A stretch of 18,975 nucleotides of DNA from Candidatus Aminicenantota bacterium (GCA_027061995.1 JAMOUT010000103.1:1-18975); one strand, 5' to 3'; counted from the first letter of the stretch, positions 1 through 8,050 are shown. Notes: generated from the sequence alone by a model not told the origin. Translations and numbers: made by a program.

Positions 1-420
1 AGGATTTCCACGGGTTTTGATTATAATTATAAAGGGGTTTATATGATGATTGAATATCATTATAATGGAGCGGGTTCAAGCTTGCCTCAGGGATACTATG
101 ATTTATTTAATACAAGGGCTTACAGAACAAACTCAATTTTTCTTATGGGGAAAAACTATGTGAGCATAATGAGTTCATATCAGATAACGGGTCTTTTATC
201 CAATACAAATATGATTATATATAATATAAACGACAAATCAATACTCTTATCTCCAAAATTTGAATACAATATCTCGGAAAATATCTATCTCTCTTTCGGA
301 GCATTTATCAGTATCGGTAAAAAACCATCCTATTCCTCCTATTTTATCCCACCCGCAATAAGGTCGGAGTTCGGAATGTATCCCAATATGTTTTATACAT
401 CTTTCAGAGTGTATTTTTAG
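1..420 (+). CDS. Outer-membrane beta-barrel protein, C-terminal fragment (5' end outside window)
   Basis: The reading frame is open from the first base of the window to the TAG at 418-420, so the gene begins upstream; the internal ATG pair at 43-48 is probably not the start. About 139 residues are visible. They are rich in Tyr, Phe, Ser and Asn with alternating polar and hydrophobic stretches, and they end in Arg-Val-Tyr-Phe. A terminal aromatic residue after a beta strand is the usual BamA-recognition signature of outer-membrane barrels. I recognise no specific family, so the substrate or role cannot be given. The next gene begins 128 bases later behind its own promoter-like sequence, so the two need not be co-transcribed. 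Barrel assignment is an inference from composition and the C-terminus. Confidence 0.6.
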   Translation, partial: RISTGFDYNYKGVYMMIEYHYNGAGSSLPQGYYDLFNTRAYRTNSIFLMGKNYVSIMSSYQITGLLSNTNMIIYNINDKSILLSPKFEYNISENIYLSFGAFISIGKKPSYSSYFIPPAIRSEFGMYPNMFYTSFRVYF

Positions 421-449
421 GAGGATACAAAATCTTGCATATAGAATAA

Positions 450-478
450 TTGCTTTATTGATTATTATATGGTAAAAT
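450..478 (+). promoter_or_regulatory. Putative sigma-70 promoter for the DEAD-box helicase gene
   Basis: TTGCTT at 450-455 and TAAAAT at 473-478 are separated by 17 bases, and a TGG immediately before the -10 box supplies an extended -10 (TGn). Transcription would begin near 485 and leave a leader of about 64 bases before the ATG at 549. The -35 box matches consensus at only three positions, and AT-rich DNA yields such matches by chance, so confidence is moderate. Confidence 0.4.
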
Positions 479-548
479 ATATCATATTTAAGAATATTAA
501 TGATTCGATTCAAAAAATATCGGATATAAAATAATCTCAGGGGAAAAA

Positions 549-2132
549 ATGGAAAATTTTAAAAAATTAGGTTTATCGTTAAACACGATAGATGCGTTAA
601 GAAAAAAAGGGTATGAAGAACCCACTCCGATTCAGGAAAAAATAATTCCTTTACTTTTAAACGGAGAAAAGGATGTAATAGGACAAGCACAGACAGGAAC
701 AGGTAAAACCGCTGCTTTCGGTCTTCCCTTAATAGAAAAATTATCGGCGAAGAATAGGAGTGTTCAGGCGATTATATTAACACCCACGAGGGAACTTGCA
801 ATTCAGGTTGCGGAAGAGATAAATTCTTTAAAAGGCAAGAAAAAGATTTGTGTTGCTCCCATATATGGAGGTCAATCAATAGAGGTTCAATTAAGAAAAC
901 TTAAGAAAGGGGTTCAAATAGTTGTGGGAACTCCTGGAAGAATTATGGATCATCTTAATAGAAGAACACTTAAAATCGATCAATTATCATATTTTATTCT
1001 TGATGAAGCGGATGAAATGCTGAATATGGGGTTTCTTGAAGATATAGAGGAAATCTTAAAACATACTAATGAAAATAAGAGAGTTTGGCTTTTTTCAGCT
1101 ACAATGCCTGACAGAATAGTCAAAGTGGTTAAAAAATATATGGGAGAGTATGAATTTGTTAAGGTGTCTAAAGAGCATGTTGCTACGGATTTAACGGACC
1201 AAATATATTTTGAGGTGAATGAGTCGGATAAATTTGAAGCATTGTGCAGAATAGTGGATGTTGAAGCTGATTTTTACGGTTTGGTGTTTTGCAGAACGAA
1301 AGTTAAAGTCGAGGAAGTTGCAAACAGACTTATTGACAGAGGATATGATGCGGAAGCACTTCACGGAGATATATCTCAACATCAGAGAGAAAGAATATTG
1401 GGGAAATTTAAAAACAGAAGAATAAATATACTTGTGGCTACCGATGTTGCGGCAAGAGGACTTGACATTAATGATCTGACCCATGTTATAAATTATTCTT
1501 TACCCGAGGATCCTAATTTTTATGTTCACAGGATAGGAAGGACAGGAAGAGCCGGGAAAGAGGGAACAGCCATAACCTTTGTTACCCCTGCTGAATACAG
1601 AAGATTGGTTTATATTAAAAAAGTCTCAAAATCAAGTATAAGGAAAGAAAAACTTCCGGAAGTAAAAGAGATAATTAATGCTAAAATCGACAGACTTAAG
1701 AGTGATCTTTCCGATATAATAGAAGATAATAACCATGAAAATTATCTGAAAATAGCGGAAAATCTTCTTGAAAACAGTGAGCCTGTTGAAATTGTATCTG
1801 CTCTTTTAAAATATTCTTTTAACGGAGAGTTTGATGAAAGAAGTTATAGCAAGATAGGCAAGGTTTCTATAGACAAACATGGTAAAACCCGTTTATTTGT
1901 TGCGAAAGGAAAATCAGCTGATATGGATGAAAAAAAATTGGTAAAATTCATTAAGGAAAAAACAAAATTAAAGAGTTTGAATATAAAGGATATAAAGGTT
2001 TTTGAAAATTTTTCATTCCTAACGGTTCCTTTTGAAGAGGCGGAAATAATATTAAGATATTTTTCAAAACATAAGAGGGGAAGAAGACCTCTTGTTGATA
2101 AAGCTAAGGACAGGCAAAAGAAAAAAGGATAA
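549..2132 (+). CDS. DEAD-box ATP-dependent RNA helicase (DeaD/CshA/DbpA type)
   Basis: This is a cytoplasmic ATP-dependent RNA helicase, of the type that remodels ribosome assembly intermediates or cold-stabilised mRNA. All core motifs are visible in the 527 residues. They are the Q motif (PTPIQ near 25-29), motif I AQTGTGKT at 47-54, PTREL at 79-83, TPGR at 128-131, DEAD at 152-155, SAT at 183-185, ATDVAARGLD at 297-306 and HRIGRTGR at 327-334. A DbpA-like RNA-binding domain is likely at about 453-515, followed by a basic tail. Such domains bind 23S rRNA hairpin 92 in DbpA and YxiN, but similar C-terminal domains also occur in DeaD/CsdA, so I give no symbol. An AGGGG Shine-Dalgarno lies 6 bases before the ATG. 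The gene is monocistronic in appearance and is followed by a terminator hairpin. Confidence 0.96.
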   Translation: MENFKKLGLSLNTIDALRKKGYEEPTPIQEKIIPLLLNGEKDVIGQAQTGTGKTAAFGLPLIEKLSAKNRSVQAIILTPTRELAIQVAEEINSLKGKKKICVAPIYGGQSIEVQLRKLKKGVQIVVGTPGRIMDHLNRRTLKIDQLSYFILDEADEMLNMGFLEDIEEILKHTNENKRVWLFSATMPDRIVKVVKKYMGEYEFVKVSKEHVATDLTDQIYFEVNESDKFEALCRIVDVEADFYGLVFCRTKVKVEEVANRLIDRGYDAEALHGDISQHQRERILGKFKNRRINILVATDVAARGLDINDLTHVINYSLPEDPNFYVHRIGRTGRAGKEGTAITFVTPAEYRRLVYIKKVSKSSIRKEKLPEVKEIINAKIDRLKSDLSDIIEDNNHENYLKIAENLLENSEPVEIVSALLKYSFNGEFDERSYSKIGKVSIDKHGKTRLFVAKGKSADMDEKKLVKFIKEKTKLKSLNIKDIKVFENFSFLTVPFEEAEIILRYFSKHKRGRRPLVDKAKDRQKKKG

Positions 2133-2152
2133 TTATAATTATTGAATGATAA

Positions 2153-2200
2153 ATTGAGAAATCAGTGCTTTATTTTAGTAGGCACTTCTCAATAATTTTT
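2153..2200 (+). terminator. Hairpin terminator after the helicase gene, overlapping the 3' end of the convergent rfaE2-like gene
   Basis: ATTGAGAA at 2153-2160 pairs with TTCTCAAT at 2186-2193, and GTGC at 2165-2168 pairs with GCAC at 2182-2185. This leaves a four-base bulge (ATCA) on the 5' side. The stem is followed by AATTTTT at 2194-2200, which on the plus strand gives a U-run. The 3' arm lies inside the last codons of the convergent minus-strand gene. On the minus strand the hairpin is not followed by a clean U-run, so termination is better supported for the helicase transcript. Confidence 0.6.
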
Positions 2201-2649
2201 GATGTGGAATATTCTGAAACAAGATTTATAAGAATGAGTTTGCCGCCGTTTTCCTCAACTATTTCCCGTCCTACAACATCTTCAGGGTTATAATCCCCCC
2301 CTTTTACAAGAATATCGGGAATAATGGTTGAAATTAGATTTATAGGGGTTTTATCATCAAAACCTATTACAAAATCCGTAAATTCTATCGCGAGTAAAAG
2401 TTTTTTTCTTTCTTCAAAAGAAAAGATAGGTCTTTTATCACCTTTGTTGATTTTAACCGATTTATCACTGTTTAATCCTACAATAAGGATATCACCGAAA
2501 GATTTTGCTTTTTTTAAAAGTTCTATATGTCCCGGGTGAATAATATCAAATACCCCGTTTGTGAAAACTATAATTTTTCCCTGTTTTTTTAATTCTTGAA
2601 TCTGTTTTAATATATCCGAATCAGATTTTTTTAAATTCAATTCCTTCAT
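2170..2649 (-). CDS. rfaE2: RfaE2-type nucleotidyltransferase (D-glycero-beta-D-manno-heptose 1-phosphate adenylyltransferase family)
   Basis: This enzyme of the cytidylyltransferase fold probably activates a sugar phosphate, classically heptose 1-phosphate plus ATP to ADP-heptose, for lipopolysaccharide core or S-layer glycan synthesis. From the chosen ATG the 159 residues contain VFTNGVFD followed by the catalytic HPGH (38-41), the family-typical VKGGDY (115-120) and STSKII (148-153). The kinase half (RfaE1) of the bifunctional HldE is absent, so this is the stand-alone form. I chose the ATG at 2649 because an upstream ATG at 2682 would overlap the preceding ATPase gene by 62 bases; 2664 is also possible. 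With 2649 the overlap is 29 bases. It is the last gene of the minus-strand operon, directly after the Wzt-like exporter ATPase. The nucleotide and sugar specificity is inferred from family resemblance only. Confidence 0.82.
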   Translation of the reverse strand: MKELNLKKSDSDILKQIQELKKQGKIIVFTNGVFDIIHPGHIELLKKAKSFGDILIVGLNSDKSVKINKGDKRPIFSFEERKKLLLAIEFTDFVIGFDDKTPINLISTIIPDILVKGGDYNPEDVVGREIVEENGGKLILINLVSEYSTSKIIEKCLLK

Positions 2650-3880
2650 CGAATTTCCATTCATGATCGGGTCTATATACACCTACATCATTGATGTTGG
2701 AGTCGATTCTGAATTTGTGTAAAAGGTGGTGATAATCATAAGGGGTTCCCTCTTTGGAGTGGACAGCCACATCAATGAAATAAAAACCATTTACAAGTTT
2801 TAGGGATGGGATTTTAAAACTTATTTTATGGGAGCCTCTTTTTAACTTTTTACCCATAAGTTTTTCTATAAAAGTATTTGTTCCGTAAACAACATTACCT
2901 TCTCCGTTAAGAATCCCGATTCCGAATCCGAAATCATCTTTATTCTCTTTCGCTTTTATCTCCATCTCTATACTTATACCTTCCTCGGGTGAATAGATGT
3001 ATCTCTCTTTCCCTTTCATATCTTTAAGGATAACAGAGGTTATTTCAACACTTCTGTCTCCCCATCTATTGTTGTCAACAGGATATTTTGTATCACTTTT
3101 ATCTTTTTTATGCTTATTTTCCTCTTTTTCACTGATTGCTTGAAGATACGAATCAACAACTTGTCTCGGATATCCCCTCATAACGACTTTTCCTTTTTCC
3201 ATCCATATTGTTTCATCGGTAATCCTTGCGACAGTTTCAAGATCATGACTTACAAAAACAATTGTTTTTCCGTTTCTTTTAAATTCATTGATTTTGTCAA
3301 GACACTTGGGAACAAAAGAGGCATCACCAACGGCAAGAACTTCGTCAACGATTAATATATCCGGATTAACATTAATTGCAACTGAAAAACCGAGCCTCAT
3401 AAACATACCTGATGAGTATGTTTTAACCGGCTGCTCTATAAAATCTTCTAACTCCGCAAATTTAACAATTTGCTCATATCTCTCCTTAATCTCTTTCTTT
3501 GTAAGTCCGAGTATTATCCCATTGATAAAAATGTTTTCTCTACCGGATATTTCGGGGTGAAAGCCTGCTCCGAGTTCTATAAGAGCTGAAATTCTCCCTT
3601 TTGTTTTTACTGTTCCCTGATTAGGTCTTATTATTCCCGCTATAATTTTTAAAATTGTGCTTTTCCCTGAACCATTCTCCCCTATAATTCCGATTGTTTG
3701 CCCTTTTTTAATGTCAAGAGATACATTATTAACGGCAAGATAAACATCTTCGGGTTTAAAGTCTCGGAAAATCGAACCATCTATAAAAGCGCTTTTTAAT
3801 GTATTAAATCTATGCTTGCTTGAATATTTCTGATATGCTTTAACAATATTTCTTAAAGATATAACCGTTGAATTACTCAT
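2621..3880 (-). CDS. Wzt-like ABC transporter ATPase for polysaccharide export, with C-terminal carbohydrate-binding domain
   Basis: This is the ATPase subunit of an O-antigen or capsule/teichoic-type ABC exporter on the cytoplasmic face of the inner membrane. The nucleotide-binding domain (about 1-245) has Walker A GENGSGKST at 67-75, the signature YSSGM at 155-159, Walker B ILIVDE at 175-180 and the switch His in SHD at 211-213. A charged linker (about 250-268) leads to a beta-rich tail (about 270-415) of the Wzt C-terminal type. In characterised Wzt proteins this tail recognises the modified non-reducing end of the glycan, which suggests a capped polymer exported after completion. The start codon overlaps the stop of the permease gene as TAATG, and GGAGG lies 7 bases upstream, so the two subunits are translationally coupled. 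The polymer is unknown: no glycosyltransferase lies in the window. Confidence 0.93.
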   Translation of the reverse strand: MSNSTVISLRNIVKAYQKYSSKHRFNTLKSAFIDGSIFRDFKPEDVYLAVNNVSLDIKKGQTIGIIGENGSGKSTILKIIAGIIRPNQGTVKTKGRISALIELGAGFHPEISGRENIFINGIILGLTKKEIKERYEQIVKFAELEDFIEQPVKTYSSGMFMRLGFSVAINVNPDILIVDEVLAVGDASFVPKCLDKINEFKRNGKTIVFVSHDLETVARITDETIWMEKGKVVMRGYPRQVVDSYLQAISEKEENKHKKDKSDTKYPVDNNRWGDRSVEITSVILKDMKGKERYIYSPEEGISIEMEIKAKENKDDFGFGIGILNGEGNVVYGTNTFIEKLMGKKLKRGSHKISFKIPSLKLVNGFYFIDVAVHSKEGTPYDYHHLLHKFRIDSNINDVGVYRPDHEWKFDEGIEFKKI

Positions 3881-4698
3881 TAAACTTCCTCCGCAAAAGT
3901 GTCTTTAACTCTATCAAAAAAATAGTATCCCATAAAGAAAATCACAAGTGAAAATATAAATGTTACAATCAATTTTTTATAGTGGGGTAGGGAGCCGAAA
4001 AAGAATGCATATTGATACCCCTCTATTATATGTGTCAGGGGGTTTAAAAGAAGTGCTGTTTTTATCCAACTTGATTTTTGAATCGTATCAAAACTAAAAG
4101 GATAGATTATGGGGGTTGCGAAAAACCAAAGTGTTAGTAGATTAGCTATAAGATTTTGTATATCCTTAAAATGAACCGTAAGGGCAGCTATGAAAAAAGT
4201 TAATCCGAGAGTGAAAAAAAACTGGATGATCATTACAGGTATGGAAAATAGAAAATAGGGGGTTATGGGATGCCCGAGAGCTATAAAAAAAATGATTAGT
4301 ATGGGTAAACCGAGCAGAAAATTGATAAAATTTGCGGTTACGGTCATGATCGGGAGGGTTTCAACAGGAAACATCACTTTTTTTATCATTGAGCCATGAA
4401 CAAAGAGGATATTTCCTCCCTCTATGATGGATGCGCTAAACCAAATCCAAGGTAAAAGACCGGAAAATAGAAAAAGGGAATAATCAATAGCTGTTTTTAA
4501 TTCAGGATTAGGATATCTTGGCTTTAGGATAATTCCAAAAGCAAGAGTATATACAGCCATTAAGAGCATAGGATTAAGAAATGTCCATAAAAAACCGAGA
4601 ACCGAACCTCTATATCTTGCTTTAAGTTCTCTATTTACGAGTGTAGAGATTAATAACCTGCTTCTGTAGATAGTTTTTATCTTGTCAATTATAAACAT
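3880..4698 (-). CDS. Wzm/TagG-type ABC-2 permease for polysaccharide export
   Basis: This is the membrane subunit partnering the downstream Wzt-like ATPase. The ABC-2 family opening is clear: an Arg-rich amphipathic stretch ending RYRGSVLGFLWTFLNP is followed by about six hydrophobic segments. These correspond to the usual six-helix Wzm topology, with a short periplasmic re-entrant region between the fifth and sixth. The length (272 residues) is normal for the family. A GTG at 4704 is also in frame, but the ATG at 4698 has an AGAGG Shine-Dalgarno at the right distance (5 bases), so I prefer it. The gene overlaps the end of the upstream methyltransferase gene by 14 bases and shares TAATG with the ATPase gene. 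Function is inferred from family and pairing. Confidence 0.93.
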   Translation of the reverse strand: MFIIDKIKTIYRSRLLISTLVNRELKARYRGSVLGFLWTFLNPMLLMAVYTLAFGIILKPRYPNPELKTAIDYSLFLFSGLLPWIWFSASIIEGGNILFVHGSMIKKVMFPVETLPIMTVTANFINFLLGLPILIIFFIALGHPITPYFLFSIPVMIIQFFFTLGLTFFIAALTVHFKDIQNLIANLLTLWFFATPIIYPFSFDTIQKSSWIKTALLLNPLTHIIEGYQYAFFFGSLPHYKKLIVTFIFSLVIFFMGYYFFDRVKDTFAEEV

Positions 4699-5410
4699 AC
4701 TCACCTCTTAATATTTTTTCTATTTCAGGATAATAATTACCTTTTTCATCTTCAAGAACCAAAGAATCCTTATCAATCTTTTTTGTTTTATTTTTGGTAA
4801 GTTCAAACATAAAAAAAACAGGTTTCTTGTTTTTTTTCGGATAAACAACTCTTTCTCTCTTTATAAAGAAATTATTTTTATCAATTGTTTTTTTTATTTC
4901 ATTGATTCTAATATGGGGATAAATAATATAAAAACTTCCTTTATCAGATAAAATGTCATAGGTTTTTTTAAATAAAGAATCGGAATCCAGTCTTATTTCA
5001 AATTTTGCAATGGCTTTTGAATTATTATCACTAATTTTCCCCTGATTTATTTTATAGTAAGGGGGATTTGAAAAGATAATATCATATTTTTTATTAAAGT
5101 TGTAATTAAGATAATCTCCCTCTAAAACAAATAACTTATCTGAGAATCGGTTTTCAATAATATTTTGTTTAATTGCATTTATCATAATGTTTTGTATTTC
5201 CAATGTAAAAATTTTATTAAATTTTCCTAATTCTAATAAAATAAGACTGATTATACCACAACCTCCGCCAATTTCAAGAATCAAAGAATTTTTCTCACCC
5301 TCTATAAAATCCGCAAGAAGAGGCGCATCGATTGAAAATCTATAACCTGATTGCGGTTGATGAACTATTATTCGTTTATTTAAGAAATAATTTTTTGCAA
5401 GTTTTGTCAT
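4685..5410 (-). CDS. TrmN6-like class I methyltransferase (tRNA1(Val) adenine-37 N6 methyltransferase family)
   Basis: This is an S-adenosylmethionine-dependent methyltransferase of the family that N6-methylates an exocyclic adenine amine, in Escherichia coli A37 of tRNA1(Val). The family-specific opening is visible: a Gln-Pro followed by GYRFSIDAPLLADF at about 22-35. It is followed by SAM motif I EIGGGCGI at 46-53 and the N6-adenine catalytic motif NPPY at 115-118. The C-terminal half contains the conserved FEIRLDSDSLF region. Length is 241 residues, as expected. The ATG overlaps the stop of the dtd gene as ATGA, so translation is coupled. The exact tRNA target is not visible in the sequence, and members of this family outside gammaproteobacteria are often only generically annotated. 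Confidence 0.83.
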   Translation of the reverse strand: MTKLAKNYFLNKRIIVHQPQSGYRFSIDAPLLADFIEGEKNSLILEIGGGCGIISLILLELGKFNKIFTLEIQNIMINAIKQNIIENRFSDKLFVLEGDYLNYNFNKKYDIIFSNPPYYKINQGKISDNNSKAIAKFEIRLDSDSLFKKTYDILSDKGSFYIIYPHIRINEIKKTIDKNNFFIKRERVVYPKKNKKPVFFMFELTKNKTKKIDKDSLVLEDEKGNYYPEIEKILRGEYVYN

Positions 5411-5865
5411 TTGTTAAAGTTCTTTAGTTTACTGTCAATAATGAAAGTTACAGGTCCTTCATTAACTAATTCTATATCCATCATCTCACCGAAAACACCG
5501 TCTTTTACAGATATTTCTCTATTCGAGAGATTTTCTAATAGTTTATAGTATAAAGATTTTGCTTTTTCAGGTTCCATTGCATTTGAAAAACTCGGTCTTC
5601 TCCCTTTTTTAATTTTTGCAGTTAGGGTGAATTGAGATATTGATAAAATCTCCCCTTTTATATCCATTATTGATAGATTCATTCTATTATCAGAATCAGG
5701 AAAGATTCTAAGATTAAGTATTTTTTCTGAAATAAATTCAATTTCTTTGTCATCATCATTTTTCTCTATTCCTACGAAAACAAGAATACCTTTTCCGATT
5801 TTATTTATCTCTTTATCATTTACAGAGACTTTTGCCGATTTTACCCTTTGAATTAGTGCAATCAT
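5407..5865 (-). CDS. dtd: D-aminoacyl-tRNA deacylase
   Basis: This cytoplasmic homodimeric enzyme hydrolyses D-aminoacyl-tRNAs (and mischarged glycyl-tRNA-Ala), keeping D-amino acids out of translation. The 152-residue protein starts with the family-typical MIALIQRV. It has the catalytic SQFTL at 77-81 and the NEGPVT motif at 135-140, whose Gly-Pro forms the cross-subunit chiral-selectivity filter. Length and both motifs are canonical, so function is confidently assigned. The start overlaps the stop of the preceding membrane-protein gene as ATGA (5862-5865), and the stop overlaps the next start in the same way, so it is embedded in one coupled operon. Confidence 0.97.
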   Translation of the reverse strand: MIALIQRVKSAKVSVNDKEINKIGKGILVFVGIEKNDDDKEIEFISEKILNLRIFPDSDNRMNLSIMDIKGEILSISQFTLTAKIKKGRRPSFSNAMEPEKAKSLYYKLLENLSNREISVKDGVFGEMMDIELVNEGPVTFIIDSKLKNFNK

Positions 5866-7529
5866 TTATAAGCCCCGTTTTCATAGGAAAAAATAATCGG
5901 ATTTTCATTAATAAACTCTTTTTTAAACATATCAATATCAATGTTTTTATGACTTTTTTTCGGAACAGGTAGCCCAAGGTAATAAAAATAGATTGGAAAA
6001 CCATTAATAATATTAAAATTATCAATATCATGATTTTCCTTAATCCCATTCCCGAAAAAGAAAATTAATCCCTCTTTTGAATTTTCGTATGTGGCTGATA
6101 TCGCTCTTCTGTTTAATGCCTTATCTATAATTATTTCTATCGGATTAACAGGATTTAAACCGAAGGTTGAGTTTATTATTAAAAGATCATCGGTTCTCAT
6201 ATTTATAATAATTTTACCAATATATTGATCAATATATTGGTAATATTTTTCAATTATTGTTCCGTATCTATAGATATCATCTTCGGAAACATTTAGAAAA
6301 TACTCCGGAAAACTATATTTGTAATAGTGTTGCTCCGCTTCCAATAATCCGTCTATATATGAAAAAAATAATTTGTATTCCGATTTTTTATTTAATGCTT
6401 CAATAATAGGGTATAATCTTTTATCATCAAGTAGTATCTCTTTCCTTAAATTAATCATATTATTATCATCTTTAATTTTAATTTCATCAAAAGGAACCGG
6501 AAGTTGGTTCTTTAAAAAATCGGATGAGTTAGATTTTTCTTCAAGAAAAAAATCGGTTTTTAAGTATTTGATTTTGTATGTATCAAAATAATCAAAAATT
6601 GTTTTTATATAGAATTTTTGTGGGGGGGAAAAAATGTTCTTTGTTAATCCTGATTTATTTATTAAAAAAGATAAAAGACCTTTTGGTATTAAAAAGAAGT
6701 TGTGTTTGTAATTATTAGAAAATGATTTAATCCATAGTGAATACAAGTGATGTTTTCTCGGGTAATCTCCGGTTAAATAAGTTATTTTGTGAGAAAGTCT
6801 GTGGGTAGGGGAGAAAGATCTGAGTTTTCCCCAGGCACCGTGTTTCATTATCCAGTTGAAATTAGGTAATTTTCCTTCGGATATCAACGGAAAAATAAAA
6901 TCAAAGGATAATCCCTCTATATAGAGATTTATAATTCTTTTTTCATCTTTCAATGATATTGTGTTTAAATTTTTTTTATCGGAAGGTTTATTAAATGAGG
7001 TTTTGTATTTATCATATTTTAAGTATGATAAATAATGCCCTGCAAATAATAAAGATAGCGAAAATAATAAAAGAGGTAATCTGTATCTATTCGTGGAATT
7101 ATTTTTAATTGAATTTTTTAGGAAAAAGAATAAAACCAAAAGATTAGTTGATAATAATATAATTATTAAGAACAGTAATCTTGAAAATTGGGACGATAGA
7201 TAATATTTAAAGATAATTAAATTCAAAAGATAAATTAAAATTATAAAAATAATATTTATGGATAAAGAGATAAAAAAGGTTTGTATTTTGGAATTTTCTA
7301 TCTTTTGAAAACTTTGCCCTAATATGAACACTATTATCTTAAAAAACATATAAGTTATGATAAACATGTAAATAAATATAAGAATTAAAAATAATATTAT
7401 ATTTACATCATCAAATTTAAAGATAAATGGGATATTAGGAAAATTTAAAAAAATTGTAAATTGATATGTGTAAATAACCGTCCATAAAACACCGCTTATG
7501 ATTAGTGTGAAACTTTTAAAAAACTTCAA
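5862..7529 (-). CDS. Membrane-anchored alkaline-phosphatase-superfamily (type I phosphodiesterase-like) protein with a degenerate active site
   Basis: The 555-residue protein has about five hydrophobic segments (roughly 5-29, 45-70, 84-108, 117-137 and 150-168), then a large soluble domain (about 195-530) probably on the periplasmic side. That domain follows the COG3379/PF01663 layout: an IxGLSFD segment at 204-210, GKLPNFNWIMKHGAWG at 219-234, LTG at 252-254 and LGLPVP near 518-523. The canonical catalytic positions are changed. The first metal Asp is Glu205, the nucleophile Thr/Ser aligns to Arg244, the second metal Asp is Glu397 (the His401 partner remains), and the paired Asp-His is Thr455-Phe456. 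It may therefore be a non-catalytic or altered enzyme. The only in-frame start compatible with the upstream gene is TTG at 7529, with no clear ribosome site, 2 bases after the FHA gene stop, so translation probably relies on coupling. Substrate is unknown; neighbours suggest an envelope role. Confidence 0.78.
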   Translation of the reverse strand: MKFFKSFTLIISGVLWTVIYTYQFTIFLNFPNIPFIFKFDDVNIILFLILIFIYMFIITYMFFKIIVFILGQSFQKIENSKIQTFFISLSINIIFIILIYLLNLIIFKYYLSSQFSRLLFLIIILLSTNLLVLFFFLKNSIKNNSTNRYRLPLLLFSLSLLFAGHYLSYLKYDKYKTSFNKPSDKKNLNTISLKDEKRIINLYIEGLSFDFIFPLISEGKLPNFNWIMKHGAWGKLRSFSPTHRLSHKITYLTGDYPRKHHLYSLWIKSFSNNYKHNFFLIPKGLLSFLINKSGLTKNIFSPPQKFYIKTIFDYFDTYKIKYLKTDFFLEEKSNSSDFLKNQLPVPFDEIKIKDDNNMINLRKEILLDDKRLYPIIEALNKKSEYKLFFSYIDGLLEAEQHYYKYSFPEYFLNVSEDDIYRYGTIIEKYYQYIDQYIGKIIINMRTDDLLIINSTFGLNPVNPIEIIIDKALNRRAISATYENSKEGLIFFFGNGIKENHDIDNFNIINGFPIYFYYLGLPVPKKSHKNIDIDMFKKEFINENPIIFSYENGAYK

Positions 7530-7531
7530 GG

Positions 7532-8050
7532 TTAAAACTGTTGCCCTTTTTCCGACTCCATATAAAGTAGAGCACTTTGTCCGATTTGTATTTCAGTTCT
7601 ATCATCCAATTTAATAAAATCTATTTTTTCCCCGTCAACAAATGTTCCGTTTGTGCTGTTTAGATCCCTTAGAATTGTTTTTTGATCCTCTATCTCAATT
7701 GCGCAATGTTGTCTTGAAACTTCCAAATCGGGAATTATCAAGTCAGCTTCGCTACCTCTCCCAACAATAACTTTAGGCTTTTCAACAAAATATTTGTATC
7801 CTGACCGAGGACCTTTTATTATATAAAGATAGATATTTTTATCCTTAGGTAAACTCAATCCTTCAAAATTATCTTTATCTTTTTTTATTTGAGTTGTATC
7901 ATCTTTAGCTATATTCTTTGCGGCGGCAGGATTTTTTACCTCGAAAATGTGGCCACAACTCGGACATTTTAATTTTATGATTGGTTTTGGTTTTAATTTA
8001 TTCTCATCTAATTTATATCTCTTCTTACAATTGGGGCAAATTACAAGCAC
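7532..8050 (-). CDS. Zinc-ribbon (MJ0042-type) and FHA domain protein
   Basis: This 172-residue cytoplasmic protein combines two small modules. Residues 1-40 form a zinc ribbon of the MJ0042 type with paired cysteines CPNC (5-8) and CPSC (29-32). Residues about 75-168 form a forkhead-associated domain with GRGS at 97-100, SRQH at 112-115 and NSTNGTFV at 131-138. These are the residues that bind phosphothreonine peptides in characterised FHA domains. The two are joined by a charged linker. It is likely an adaptor in Ser/Thr phospho-signalling, but no Ser/Thr kinase lies in the window. The start is GTG at 8050, chosen because GAGGTGAT lies 7 bases upstream and the zinc ribbon begins at once. 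It is the first gene of the minus-strand operon, about 29 bases downstream of the predicted transcription start. Confidence 0.88.
   Translation of the reverse strand: MLVICPNCKKRYKLDENKLKPKPIIKLKCPSCGHIFEVKNPAAAKNIAKDDTTQIKKDKDNFEGLSLPKDKNIYLYIIKGPRSGYKYFVEKPKVIVGRGSEADLIIPDLEVSRQHCAIEIEDQKTILRDLNSTNGTFVDGEKIDFIKLDDRTEIQIGQSALLYMESEKGQQF

Noticed and set aside
247-513. 88-codon minus-strand frame opposite the beta-barrel gene end
   Set aside because: No ribosome site, low-complexity hydrophobic composition, and it is antisense to a better-supported frame.
5816-6049. Open reading frame of 77 codons on the minus strand overlapping the dtd start and the phosphatase-like gene
   Set aside because: It is out of frame with two well-supported coupled genes and its translation shows no family features; it is a shadow.
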